A stretch of 64,000 nucleotides of DNA. It comes from Capniomyces stellatus. Lineage: Eukaryota > Kickxellomycota > Harpellomycetes > Harpellales > Legeriomycetaceae. A program made the position numbers and the translations under genes. Of the stretch, positions 1 through 9,802 are shown piece after piece (positions within the stretch are counted from its first letter, which is position 1; every line of letters begins with the position of its first letter). The notes under the pieces were generated by a model, which was not told the DNA's origin, did no database searches, and saw only the letters and a list, made by a program, of their open reading frames with translations. The stretch is from positions 1 to 64,000 of the forward strand of contig LUVW01000038.1 of assembly GCA_001661515.1 (NCBI GenBank). The letters are read 5' to 3'.

Positions 1-1544
1 TTTTTTTTTTTGTTGTTCATTACCAAGATTTTCTTTGGCTCAGAGTTTACTGCTGTGTTTTGGAAAAGATTCTCAGGTTCTTACCCAATCCAATAAAGTT
101 CCGTATTGCTACATAGCACTTCTATCACTTTTCGTTTACAGTCTGCACAAACCCTCCTCATTCCATACCTACTCTACTTTTAATTTTCCCAATTAAACCA
201 CTAAACCCGTTTGCTGCCGACGTTGCCTACTCGCTCATGCTACTTGACTACCTTTCAAACTAATCAAACTACATTGCTACTAGTACAAACCTGCTATTTA
301 CTCTTTAAGCCTAAACTGGATTTTACAAATCTTGTTTTGGTTGTTAAATCGGCCTTATTGTAGCTCTTACTTTGCATTTAAAAGCAAGTTCTGCTTTACA
401 GGTGCATTTCATTGGATTGTATCTCAATATATAAATCATTTATATACTCTTCAACTCTGACCCGGTATTGTATAGTTGCTTTTGCTTTTGCCTTTTAATT
501 GATAAAATATCTTTAGAGAAACAGTTGCTTATAAGACTCAAGGTTCTAATAGTCCCGATTTAGCCCAAAGTAAAAAAGAATCGAACAAAAGCTTGGAATT
601 CCCTTACACGTATCGATTGTGGTACAGAAGGCAACCCAATGGTGAAGCACACACTCACTCTAACCAGTTTTCCACGAGCTCTACAAGTTTTTTTTTAGAG
701 AACCCAATTAAAAGTCAACTTGTAAGCTCAAGAACCTTGACTTGTATGCACGCAATTTACAGGGTTACAAACATAATACAATTGGGCCAATATCTTGCAC
801 TTTAAACAAATGTGTTGCCAACCATCAGCATGCCATTACCTCAACCAACCCTTTGTCTCTGATAATGGGAGTCTGTCGTTTCTAGATTTAAAAAAAGATC
901 TGAAAAAAGCCAATTTATTACAGTGATATAAGGGAATCAGGTTTAAATGCGTCGTACTGAAACTGTAACTACCAGCATATTCAGATTCCGTATTGGCTTT
1001 GAGGTATTTTTTTGTACTGATACACATACACAACACACACAATTGCACACAGATATTTGTCCAGTAGTTGCGCGCACTGTTACTACTCTCCCGCATTGGC
1101 CTTCAGCGTTGCCTTGTTACAGTTTATCCTAGCTTTGTAGAGCGCGATATACATGATATCTTTCCAATTTAACACAAAAAGTGTTTCCATAAAAAATAAT
1201 TTGTTCTAGATAAACTTGGTGATTCTATTAGTCGAAGAGCATGTATACATAACGCCTTCTTTAGAAACACAACCCACATACGCCAGAATAAAACACCAAA
1301 AGTTGTGCTAACTCAAGCATGCTATCTCGCTACTATTACACCATTGATCTGCTCCAGTGGCTAATTCTTTTCAAAATATTACAAACTTTCAAGGCAGCGA
1401 GCAAATGCATCCAAGTCTAATGGCTAAGTCAGTGCTTTGCAAAAAATAAAGTCATGTTAGAGTTTTTTGTGATTAGTATTCCATAATACATTTTATTATT
1501 GTTGAAATCCCAAGCTACTTTTGAAAAGTATGAATATGAATATG

Positions 1545-1633
1545 AAAAGGAAAAGGAAAAGGAAAAGAAAAAGGAAAAGGGAAAGGGAAAGGGAAAGGGA
1601 AAGGGAAAGGGAAAGGGAAAGGGAAAGGGAAAA
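1545..1633 (+). repeat. Polypurine hexamer array (GGAAAA then GGGAAA)
   Basis: A purine-only tract on the + strand. It starts as GGAAAA-like units and becomes about nine consecutive GGGAAA units (1579-1632), ending two bases before a TATA box. Such all-purine mirror-like tracts can form triplex DNA or exclude nucleosomes; whether it does so here is inference. Confidence 0.85.
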
Positions 1634-1634
1634 G

Positions 1635-1641
1635 TATAAAA
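1635..1641 (+). promoter_or_regulatory. TATA box of the first split-barrel gene
   Basis: TATAAAA lies 164 bases upstream of the ATG at 1805 and immediately downstream of the purine hexamer array. Position and consensus fit a core promoter; no transcript data are available. Confidence 0.5.
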
Positions 1642-1804
1642 GCGAACTTCAACTACTCTTCAGTCGACTAGAAGTGAAGTCAGTTTAACTTAACTCGATT
1701 CAATTCAGATTATTTGGTACAAATATATCCAAGCAAGCAAACAGCTCTACCTTTTGAACACTAGTTGGTGAATTTTATATTTAGCTTTTGGAAATCTTTA
1801 CAAA

Positions 1805-2877
1805 ATGGAAATGGTGACAAATTACATCCAACCTGCGCCTTGGAGACCAATGATAGACCAGGCAACAAAAAAACACTTTGATACCAGTCCAGACCAAAGT
1901 AAGTGCCGTGGCTCTAATCTGATCGTCATTTTCTTTGATTTTATTATTTTATTGGTTTGTTTGGCGATGTATTTGCAAAAATATTAAATGCACTCTGTAT
2001 CACTGAGACTGGCTCATTGTAAAGAACGCATATCTAATATAGCTGTTAATACTCTTGACTGTCTCCCTGATTTAAAACTAGTTTACGTAAATATGGCAAG
2101 CTTTGGAGCTGATGGATACCCAAAGGTTAGAACTATGGAGTTTCTAGGCTTTTTAGGAGACCAAGGTTCTGCTTTTGACGCAACTGAAGGGTATACTTCC
2201 GACTTGCTAGTTTTTGGGACTCACGGACACTCCCCAAAAATGGACGAGCTTAAAAACAACAGCAAATCCGAGGTTTTAATGTGAGTATTAGCAATACACG
2301 GTGCTTTGATGTGCTTTGCCAAGGCCAAATCGTAGCTAAAAAAAAAGAAGTTCGTCTTTACTAAAACTTGCTCTGAATAAACCCGAATAGGTGGTTTGGA
2401 AAATCACTTGAGCAGTTTCGTTTCACAGGAAGCTTCCACATAATAACAGATAAAACCACAATGGCCAATGGTGGAGAAGATATAATCAAATATCTGTATC
2501 CATCCTCGTCACTAAAGTCCGGAAAGTCAAAGGATGGAAAAATACCAAGTTCGGAAATTGAAAAGACCTCAGAAGTTGAAAAGACTTCGGAGCTCAGATT
2601 TGACATTGAGCCGGTGTTCAACAGCGTATTCCTTAATCTTAAAGACTTTTTTATAGAATGGCTAGCTGGACCCACACCTGGTTCAAAAATCAACAAATCT
2701 ATAAAAGTCGACGACCAGGCAATCAGCAATGACGTCTTGACCAGAGGCAAAGCAGGGTTTGCGCTTTTAGCTCTAAGTGTAAAAAGGGTGGATCATATTA
2801 ACCTTTCAAGCAGACACAACAGAGACATCTACACAAAAACCGATGGCGGTTGGATTAAATCAAGCGTTGTGCCTTAG
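1805..2877 (+). CDS. Alr4036-type pyridoxamine 5'-phosphate oxidase-like FMN-binding protein, copy 1
   Basis: Three exons, 1805-1898, 2082-2280 and 2391-2877, give 259 residues. The protein has the landmarks of the Alr4036-type (Pyridox_oxase_2) flavin split barrel: an N-terminal APWRPMID motif, a strand with KVRTMEFLGFL, then SDLLVFGTHG, WFGKSLEQFRFTG, and a C-terminal FALLALSVKRVDHINL element. Introns are GT-AG; the first is in phase 1 and the second in phase 2. An AATAAA follows the stop at 2968. Members bind FMN and are distinct from the PdxH enzyme of vitamin B6 synthesis; their substrate is generally unknown, so I name none. A paralogue with the same intron positions starts 594 bases downstream. 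No targeting signal is evident; the cytosol is the default guess. Confidence 0.85.
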
Positions 2878-3470
2878 GCTTTTTAGTTTGCATGAATTTT
2901 TTCAGCTCGTAATTTATTTATTTTTGTGAAATTTTGGATTTGGAAAAGTTGGCTGAAAAGTTGGTTTAATAAAGCTTTTATTCTACAAAATGATGATGCT
3001 TTTGCATAAATGTCTTGGATTACAGTTTGCAATGGATATTGTAATGAGAAATAATAACTTACAAAGGCAGAAAAAAAGATACAGTGTAGGTGAGAAGGTG
3101 AGAAAGATATAACTGAGTTGGGGCCATTGGCTGATTTAGTTTGATTCGAGCAGATCCAACAAAGACGCAGTAATATATCTGTGTTTTTGTTTTTTTTGTT
3201 CCACTTTGAAATGTATTATTATTGTATTTGTAATTTTGGCCACTTATTTGTCAGCCGGTTTTAGCTTTAAACTGACTAAAGCAAAGCAAAAATTGCATTG
3301 ATTCTTGGCAATATATTTTAAACCCATATATTACTCTTCCAGAAAAATTATCGGAGCAAGTTGCAGTTCTTTTAATAAAAGTTAGAAATAAAATACAACA
3401 ATCAAAATCGAGTCAATCGAGGTTTAAAACAAAATAAAATAGAATAAAACAATCAAAGCATACCAAAGAG
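2878..3470. other. Intergenic spacer between the tandem paralogues
   Basis: Holds the 3' end of copy 1 (AATAAA at 2968-2973) and the promoter of copy 2. It is AT-rich, with several A/T runs. I see no further gene or repeat in it. Confidence 0.6.
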
Positions 3471-4459
3471 ATGGCACAAGCTAAACCTGCGCCTTGGAGG
3501 CAAGTTATTTCCGATTCGATTAAAGCGCATTTCGAAAGTAATCAGGGGCCAGGTAACTGCAGCGTCAGTACTTTACTCTTCTTTTCTTCAATTTTCTACC
3601 TGGGTTCAAAGTTACCTCATTATGGCCATCCGGTTTAGCTTTATATTAAGAGATAAAAATGAATAAACCATAGTTGTCGCAAGTCTAGCAACGGTTACAA
3701 AAGATAACAAGGCCAGGGTGAGAACGTTAGTTTTTAGAGGGTTTTTGGGCGAGGAAGAACCACAATTTTTTCCCAAGACAAAATATACCTCAGATTTGCT
3801 AGTTTTTAGCACTCACTTGAAGACTGAAAAAGTAGAACAGCTGAAAAACAACAACAATGCTGAGTGTTCAATGTAAGCCTCAGTTAGTAAAGTTGTATTT
3901 TTTCTAAACCAAAGCTGTGTTGGTTCTAAATAACGCAGACTAGCGTAGTGTTTAGACTTGACTTATGAAAGCTGTCGGGTAATGTAGGTGGTTTGGGAAT
4001 TCATCTGAGCAATTTCGTTTTTCAGGGAGAATGGATATCATTACTCAGGCTCCAGAATGTGGTCTTTCGACGTTCAATGTAGCAAAGCATCTGTATCCAT
4101 CAGTTGCACTAAACGAGAACGGCTTGGACGCAGCCAAGACTGTTACTGATGAGCTAAAAGAAGGGCCGATAGAAGAGCTTGATCTGAGTAAAGTGTGCTT
4201 AAACTCACTTAACCAACATTCTGATGATCTTAAAATGTGGTTTGTTGGTCCATCGCCAGGCAAACCGGTGGCTAGTAGTCCAAAAACGAGTTTGCCAAAA
4301 GATCAGGATAAGCTGAATGAGTTGGCAATGCGCAACTTTGGTTTGCTGGTTTTACAGGTTGAAAAACTTGACTACTGTGGCCTTGCAGGCACTCATCAAA
4401 GAACCATATATTCAGAGACCAGTGGCGGTACCTGGGAGGCTGTCGATGTCATTCCATAG
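3471..4459 (+). CDS. Alr4036-type pyridoxamine 5'-phosphate oxidase-like FMN-binding protein, copy 2
   Basis: Three exons, 3471-3552, 3674-3872 and 3988-4459, give 250 residues. The same landmarks as in copy 1 appear in order: PAPWRQVISDS, ARVRTLVFRGFL, SDLLVFSTHL, WFGNSSEQFRFSG and a C-terminal FGLLVLQVEKLDYCGL. Exon 2 is 199 bases in both copies, and both introns fall at the same codons in the same phases, so this is a tandem duplication of an already split gene. The copies have diverged strongly between the barrel core and the C-terminus, which suggests age or different substrates. The cofactor is expected to be FMN by family; the reaction is unknown. It converges on the acyl-CoA oxidase gene downstream. 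Confidence 0.85.
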
Positions 4460-4848
4460 ACACATGAACGTGTATTCTTGTTTTTCTACATTATATTGGC
4501 GGACTTGGCATAGTCTTGCTACTAATTTTTTTCTTCTTTTTTTTAGTTGTGAATTTTGTAGTTTACCGAATTTGTCAAATCCAGATCTCATCGGAAGAGT
4601 AATGATAGCAGTGTTAACGTTGATTTTGAAGTTAATTCCTGTGTTTATTTTGAGCATGTGGTTAAACTGTTCGAGTAAAACTGCGCTCTTTTCAGATCAA
4701 GAGCCAACTAAATATGAATTAAAATAGACTAGGACAAAACCAATCAAGTAAAATAAAGTTCGAAACAAAAAGGGAATTTCTCATTAAAAAAAATAAAATA
4801 GAAAGAGCCTCACACTTGGTGAAATAATATCGAGCTTATTATGGAGAC
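4460..4848. other. Convergent 3' spacer
   Basis: AT-rich spacer between the stop of the second split-barrel gene (+) and the stop of the acyl-CoA oxidase gene (-). It should hold both polyadenylation regions. Nothing else is recognised. Confidence 0.6.
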
Positions 4849-6753
4849 TTAGAGTCTTGGTCTGTTGTAGAAGTTGGCACCGTCATATCCATACCCAAAG
4901 TTTCTGTTTTCTGGCCAGCCAGAGACAATGGGATTTCTAATGATCTCGTCAGGAATGCCAAATGACTCTACCAAATATGGAGCCTGATTAGCCAGATCGT
5001 TAACAGCATCGGTCTTTGCCTCGTAAATCTGGTCACCTTTTTCTGGGGTGAAAACACCGTTGACAAACAGATAGCCTAGGTCTTTCTCGATACAGTCAAG
5101 CATAAACGTACGGATAACCTTGATAAGAACTTGTTTTGATGACCCAGAAACACTGCCCATCACTTTGCGCATTTCGTTTGCGCAAATGTACTCGCCATAG
5201 GACTTTGCGCACTTTTGGATGAGCCTGGCCTCCTCGTTGACCCAGGTCTCAGACGCGCTTTGGCCTTGGTCCTGCCTGCGGTTGAGTTTTGCGCCCAGCT
5301 TGTTGATTCTGCTAACAAATCTGAAAACCATCACATCAAATAGGGATTCGACGTTGTTTGGGTTCATTGAGCCCTTTGTTGGTTGGGTGCCATTCAGGTA
5401 TTGAGGAATTTTGAAGGTGTTTTTGCCAAACCCTTCCAAAAGCTCTCTAGTAACAAACTGCTGCAAAACAGAGTTGTCGCCTTCAGATGTAACGCCAGCG
5501 TGGCCAATGCCGATCACTGATGACCAGCGGTACCAATTGTGCTGTCCCTGTCCAGATGACTTTTCTTTGCATACAGATGCAGTGCGCTCGGTGTGCCAGG
5601 TGACTAGGGCTTTGATGGCGTTGCAGATAACAATTGCGTCCTTGCTAGTAGGTCCTTGCTGTTGCCAAACATTTTTAGCGTGGTTTAATCCAAAGTTGTA
5701 AGCAATTGTTTTGGCCAAAAGCGGAACGAGCACATCCTTTTGATGATAAAAGTTGGATCTGCTGTTGGCAAATCCGTTGGTGGTGTTGGGGTTGCTGTAA
5801 AACCATGGCGCCTTGATGGCTATTCCCAGTGCAGTTTTGGCAGCTGAGAGACTGGCGCTGGCAACAAACAACCTGGAAACCAGTATTTGGTCAGCAATCT
5901 TGGCGTACCTGTCTTGAACAATTGGGATTTTTGAGGAAAATACACCATGCTCATCAATGTTTGAGTATCTGTTTAGCAAGTATTCCCGAGGAATGCGAAC
6001 ATTGCTGAACCCAAACCCACCGCTTTCAAGAGAATTCCCAAGAGAGTTCCAGCTGGATTTATTAAAGGTGATGCCGGGATAAAAACCTGAGCCATCGCCT
6101 CTAACCTTTACTAAAAATGCATGAACACCCTCATTTGCACCGTTGACAATAAGGTGGGCATACACAATAGCCCAGTCCTGGTGGCCATCTCTCCCGTTGG
6201 TAACCCACGAGTTTTGGCTGTTCATTGGTGAGTTGATGATGATTCCACCACTGCGTTTATCATAAACAGCAGTAGCTTCCAGGTCAGAGAAGTTGTGTCC
6301 ATAACCATTTGCGGAGTGTGGATACCACCCAGAGTTTTCCCAGCTGTTCAAGCCCTTGAACATCTGCTGGTGGTAATCGGTACCAAGTCTAAGAACAGTG
6401 CCACCAAACATGTTGTAGTTTGCAGCAATGTTGTTTTGCGAGGCTCCGTCAGTAAATCCCATAATCTCGTTGACTGCAAGAGCATTGAGTGGGTTGTTTT
6501 CAAAATCATTGAATGAGATGAACCCATTATCGCCAATAGACTGATACTTTTTGAAAGCCCAATCTCTATCCTGGCTAAAACTGTTTCCAAAGCGTGGAAC
6601 AAACAAGCTGTTGTAGTTTTTGGAAATGAACCCACGCAAATTTCTGCGGTTGTCTCTGTTATCAGGTTCCAGAAGCTGGTTGATTTCATCTGCATCAAAA
6701 GCAGGAGACGAGCCTTGGATTGGCGTTGGTAAAGTAGTTTTGGTGAAAAGCAT
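4849..6753 (-). CDS. Divergent acyl-CoA oxidase-like flavoprotein, probably peroxisomal
   Basis: Single exon, 634 residues, close to the usual acyl-CoA oxidase length. The order is that of the family: N-terminal helical domain; a flavin region with DLEATAVYD (about 157-165); INSP and VVYA-like strands (about 173-200); HAFLVKVR; NVRIPRE (about 251-257); and a C-terminal helical region where SEGDNSVLQQ places Glu424 at the position of the catalytic base. The C-terminus is PRL, which fits the peroxisomal PTS1 consensus. Oddities: the normally strict TELGHG flavin/substrate loop is replaced by SANGYGHN (147-154), and the usual GGHGY segment is altered. It probably acts in peroxisomal beta-oxidation, forming enoyl-CoA and hydrogen peroxide, but substrate range and even activity are uncertain. 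A long-chain acyl-CoA synthetase lies at 49.8-52.0 kb. Confidence 0.8.
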   Translation of the reverse strand: MLFTKTTLPTPIQGSSPAFDADEINQLLEPDNRDNRRNLRGFISKNYNSLFVPRFGNSFSQDRDWAFKKYQSIGDNGFISFNDFENNPLNALAVNEIMGFTDGASQNNIAANYNMFGGTVLRLGTDYHQQMFKGLNSWENSGWYPHSANGYGHNFSDLEATAVYDKRSGGIIINSPMNSQNSWVTNGRDGHQDWAIVYAHLIVNGANEGVHAFLVKVRGDGSGFYPGITFNKSSWNSLGNSLESGGFGFSNVRIPREYLLNRYSNIDEHGVFSSKIPIVQDRYAKIADQILVSRLFVASASLSAAKTALGIAIKAPWFYSNPNTTNGFANSRSNFYHQKDVLVPLLAKTIAYNFGLNHAKNVWQQQGPTSKDAIVICNAIKALVTWHTERTASVCKEKSSGQGQHNWYRWSSVIGIGHAGVTSEGDNSVLQQFVTRELLEGFGKNTFKIPQYLNGTQPTKGSMNPNNVESLFDVMVFRFVSRINKLGAKLNRRQDQGQSASETWVNEEARLIQKCAKSYGEYICANEMRKVMGSVSGSSKQVLIKVIRTFMLDCIEKDLGYLFVNGVFTPEKGDQIYEAKTDAVNDLANQAPYLVESFGIPDEIIRNPIVSGWPENRNFGYGYDGANFYNRPRL

Positions 6754-8553
6754 TTTTTTATCTTATTATTGTTTGTTGAAACTTTGGTTGATTTTTATTA
6801 TTATTTCGTAGATGATAAACGTTGTAAAATCTTGAAGACTCCAGTGAACATTGGAAACTGGAGAATTCATCGTGTATTTATATGTTTTTTATTCTGGGCT
6901 GCAGTGAGGGATTCCCCAAGTGTTAGTAAAAAAAACAGTTGGGTTTGTGATATAGAGCAAAAAGAGGTTATTGCAGTGTTCTATATGCGATTAAGCTTAG
7001 ATATTTTTGAGTTTGAAAAAAAAAAAAAAGAAAGAAAAAGTTTTATGGAGTATCAAGGACATATACTGGTGTTTGTAAAGTGTGTGTGTTAAGTAGAGGT
7101 GAGTGTATGTATGTTTTGGGATAGTGAAGGCGTGATATTTATTGTTTACTAGAGTAAAACAAGGCGAGTTTTTATATGTATTTTTAGTTTGGTATTAAAA
7201 CTGTCTGGCCACCAATGTCAGCAGACGACGAACAAGTTGAAATATCTTGTAATATTAAACGATTTACAGAAGCAGGAACTTGTGTTTACGTTGTATTTTC
7301 ACTTTAGGCTTTACCTGTTAGTGTAGTGATTCTGGCACTGCAACACTGGCCCATTTAACGTGTGTACTTAAAGAATACGATGTATATATATAAAAATAAA
7401 AAAGAGACTTGGCTTGACATAACATTGAAAAGCTTTAATTCTTATTATGTTTGACTGAGCATTTTACGTTTCCTTCCTAAAGGATCAGAGTTACAGAGAC
7501 TAAACTAGCACTATATTGTATATGCACATACAAGTTGACAGGGAAAAGCAAAAAAAAAAAAAAAGAAAAAAAAAAGTTGAAAGAGAATAAAACGATGGAA
7601 TTGGCAATAACAGAAATCAAGGAATCTGTAACCTGAAATCGACGGTGCGAGTTTGGTGCCAGTGCGCAATTGGGATTTGAAGATTATTGGGGTTAAGCTA
7701 AAAGCGGAAAGACAGAAAGCATCAAAAAAAAACTGATGTGCACTGGTGAACCAATGTAAATTAATACCATCAAGTTTTAATCAAACAGGCAATTTCGAGT
7801 GTGTATGTGGTTGCATTTCTTTTGAAGCTGTAAACACAATGTCATGGTGAAAGACAATATTGTATCCAACAACCTTGACATGTTAGAGATTAAACAGGAA
7901 CTATTGGCTTAATTGAAAATAGCAAAAGCAAAAGCAAAAGTAAAAGCAAAAGCAAAAGCAAAAGCAAAAGCAAAAGCAAAAGCAAAAGCAAGAGTAAGAG
8001 TAAAAGTAAGAGTAAAAGTAAGAGTAAAAGTAAGAGTAAAAGTAAGAGTAAAAGTAAGAGTAAAAGTAAGAGTAAAAGTAAGAGTAAAAGTGGAGTTGTG
8101 CAAAACAAGAATCGGTGTGTTATAAGGAGAAACCGGTGTGTGTACATTCTGGTTTATTGTTGAAAAAGTATTTGGCTGTACAAGTATTAAACTGGAGTTT
8201 TAATATAAATGTTTAGAAACCAAAGAAAAGTAAACAGACAAGATTTGGGCTAGGGAGTGAATATCGGCAGCTTGTAGATGGAAAATAATAACACAAAGCC
8301 AAAAACCAACGCTGAGTTATTCCCAATGGTAGGTGAAAAGTTATCAGTAGCAATAATAAACATGGCAAGTATGTTATTTATTAAAAGTTGACAAAAACAA
8401 TAAACTAAACAATTTATAGTGTGACAGAAAGGGGGGGGAGGAAGGAGAATGGAAAGAAAGGTAAGCAAGGAAAGAAAAGAAAAGAAAAGAAAAAGAATCA
8501 GAAGTGAATGTATAAGGCAAAAATAATAATAAATGTACAGCTGGTTTATAGAA
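6754..8553. other. Intergenic region upstream of the acyl-CoA oxidase gene
   Basis: AT-rich, with A homopolymers and a hexamer repeat listed separately. A 30-codon open frame begins with the ATG at 7215 on + and ends at 7307; it has a plausible composition but no recognised family and no clear splice partner, so it is not called. No other gene is seen. Confidence 0.5.
7921..8088 (+). repeat. Hexamer satellite, 28 units of AGYAAR
   Basis: Exactly 28 hexamers in register. The first dozen are nearly all AGCAAA; after a transition unit (AGCAAG) the array becomes an alternating AGTAAG/AGTAAA 12-mer repeated about eight times. The two-zone structure suggests successive amplification of different founder units. 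It lies between genes, and translated open frames across it (poly-Leu, poly-Lys/Ala) are artefacts of the repeat. Confidence 0.9.
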
Positions 8554-9364
8554 TCACTCATCCTCAGTGCCATCGCGAGGATGGTATTGTATGCCTCTTT
8601 GGGAAAGCTCGTCTTCAATATCCTCAGGGATTCTTCCAGATACGTAGGCAGCATAGATTCCAGGGTTAAACGTGTCTAAGTCAAGTTAACGAAAAATTAT
8701 AAGTGTCAAAGGGTGATTTGGAGCGAATAGACTGAAAAAAAAGGAACAAGGAACAGAGTAACAAAAGAAGAGAAAAATAAGTCGTTGTGTAGCGAACGAG
8801 TATTAGTCATACCTAAATGGTTCCATCGGCCAATCCAGCTCTTTTCAGGATTCATTAATGCAACAATGCTATAAAAGTAAATATACACGTTAATATTTTT
8901 TTTGGAAAAGTGAAAACAGATACATGTACAAAAGTTGGAAGGAAAAAGTAAAAAAAAAAAAAAAGACAAATTAATAGAAGAAAAGTAGAAAAAAATGTTA
9001 AACTTGCCCATCGAAATTAGAGCTGGTGCATTCCAAAACTCTATCCATGCTATCACGCATGTTGAGTACAGATTCGCAGTTTTCGCAGCCGTGTTTTCTA
9101 AATTGCTGGGTGTTCTGAGGTGCATTGAGGAATAAAGAGTGAAAAAGATTATTATAGATAGATTTATGAAAAAAGAATAGGGATGAGGTGTTGTTGATTC
9201 GCATGAAATGAAATAAAAACAAAACAAAACAAGACAAAACATAAAAAAGGGATTTCGTGCTTTGCAAATTTCAATGTGGTTGTTGTAGAGCAGTTTACCT
9301 TGACAAGAGAACATAACAAGCAAGCTCGAAGCTGTCGTTTGTCGGTTGGAACAATGAATGACAT
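8554..9364 (-). CDS. SPT4: Transcription elongation factor Spt4
   Basis: Four exons on the minus strand, 9299-9364, 9008-9114, 8813-8868 and 8554-8675, give 116 residues, the normal Spt4 length. The N-terminal zinc ribbon has Cys15, Cys18, Cys32 and Cys35 (LRACLLCSL and HGCENCES), followed by [15 protein letters not shown] and a [13 protein letters not shown] element, all conserved in Spt4. With Spt5 it forms the DSIF complex that binds RNA polymerase II (and I) and promotes elongation in the nucleus. The second intron (8869-9007) must use a GC donor (GG followed by GCAAGT): only this keeps the FDG-I-V frame. RRP12 lies upstream on the same strand, 438 bases away. Confidence 0.92.
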
Positions 9365-9802
9365 TATCGGTTTTGATATTATTTATAGTGATGGAAAATA
9401 GATTTAGTAATTCCGCAATTAAAGAGTTGGAAATTGAAGAAAAGTTATCGATAATGGGTAATCACAATTAGGAAATAAAAGTTTTAGTTTGAATTTAGGA
9501 ATTAAATCTCAATTTTAAAATCAATTTTTTTTCATGTTAATTTGATTGAAAAAAAAAAAAAAAAGGACTTGGTGATTTTATTTAAGGGATTTATTTTGGT
9601 TGGGAAAATTCGGGAAAATAATATAGAGTAATGAAAATAAAATAAAATTGTAAAGTGTAAAATTGAAAAGTGTAAAGGAAAAAAAAAAAAAAAAAANAAA
9701 AAGAAAAAAAAAAAAAAAAAAGAAAAAAAGTAAAAATCGTAATAATAAACAAGGAAAGGACTCAATGATAAGATAAGAGCGGATGGTGGTGATGATGTTG
9801 AT
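9365..9802. other. RRP12-SPT4 spacer with A-rich runs
   Basis: Contains the SPT4 promoter and the 3' region of RRP12. Long A homopolymers occur at about 9549-9564 and 9680-9730 (interrupted by G), with one unresolved base at 9697, a sign of sequencing or assembly difficulty. No gene is seen. Confidence 0.6.
9680..9730 (+). repeat. A-homopolymer tract with an ambiguous base
   Basis: About 50 bases of almost pure A, broken by a few G and by one N at 9697. It is T-rich on the strand of the flanking genes. Its length is unreliable because of homopolymer slippage. Confidence 0.8.

Larger units (their letters stand above)
1..1804. other. Left-edge intergenic region and promoter of the first gene
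   Basis: AT-rich sequence that begins with a T homopolymer at the window edge. Short open frames (for example 593-805 on + and 836-1096 on -) have no recognisable family and no splice partners, so I do not call them genes. The last 300 bases hold a purine hexamer repeat and a TATA box serving the gene that starts at 1805; both are listed separately. Confidence 0.6.

Noticed and set aside
836..1096. 86-codon Cys-containing frame on the minus strand near the left edge
   Set aside because: No domain, low-complexity surroundings, and a competing frame on the other strand; nothing supports translation.
1545..1633. Telomere or subtelomere interpretation of the GGGAAA array
   Set aside because: The unit is not a fungal telomere repeat, the array is internal and it borders a TATA box and gene.
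4317..4727. 136-codon + frame overlapping the second split-barrel gene
   Set aside because: Its first half is an out-of-frame reading of exon 3 and its second half is spacer with no family match.
7215..7307. 30-codon frame beginning MSADDEQVEIS
   Set aside because: Plausible composition, but no splice signals or family, and too short to support alone.
7890..8147. Poly-Leu and Thr-Phe frames, and a Lys-Ala/Lys-Val frame on +
   Set aside because: Pure translations of the hexamer satellite.
9001..9007. GT donor three bases downstream in SPT4 (CAA/GTTTAA) instead of the GC donor
   Set aside because: It shifts the frame after FDG and destroys the conserved [11 protein letters not shown] segment; the GC donor keeps it.
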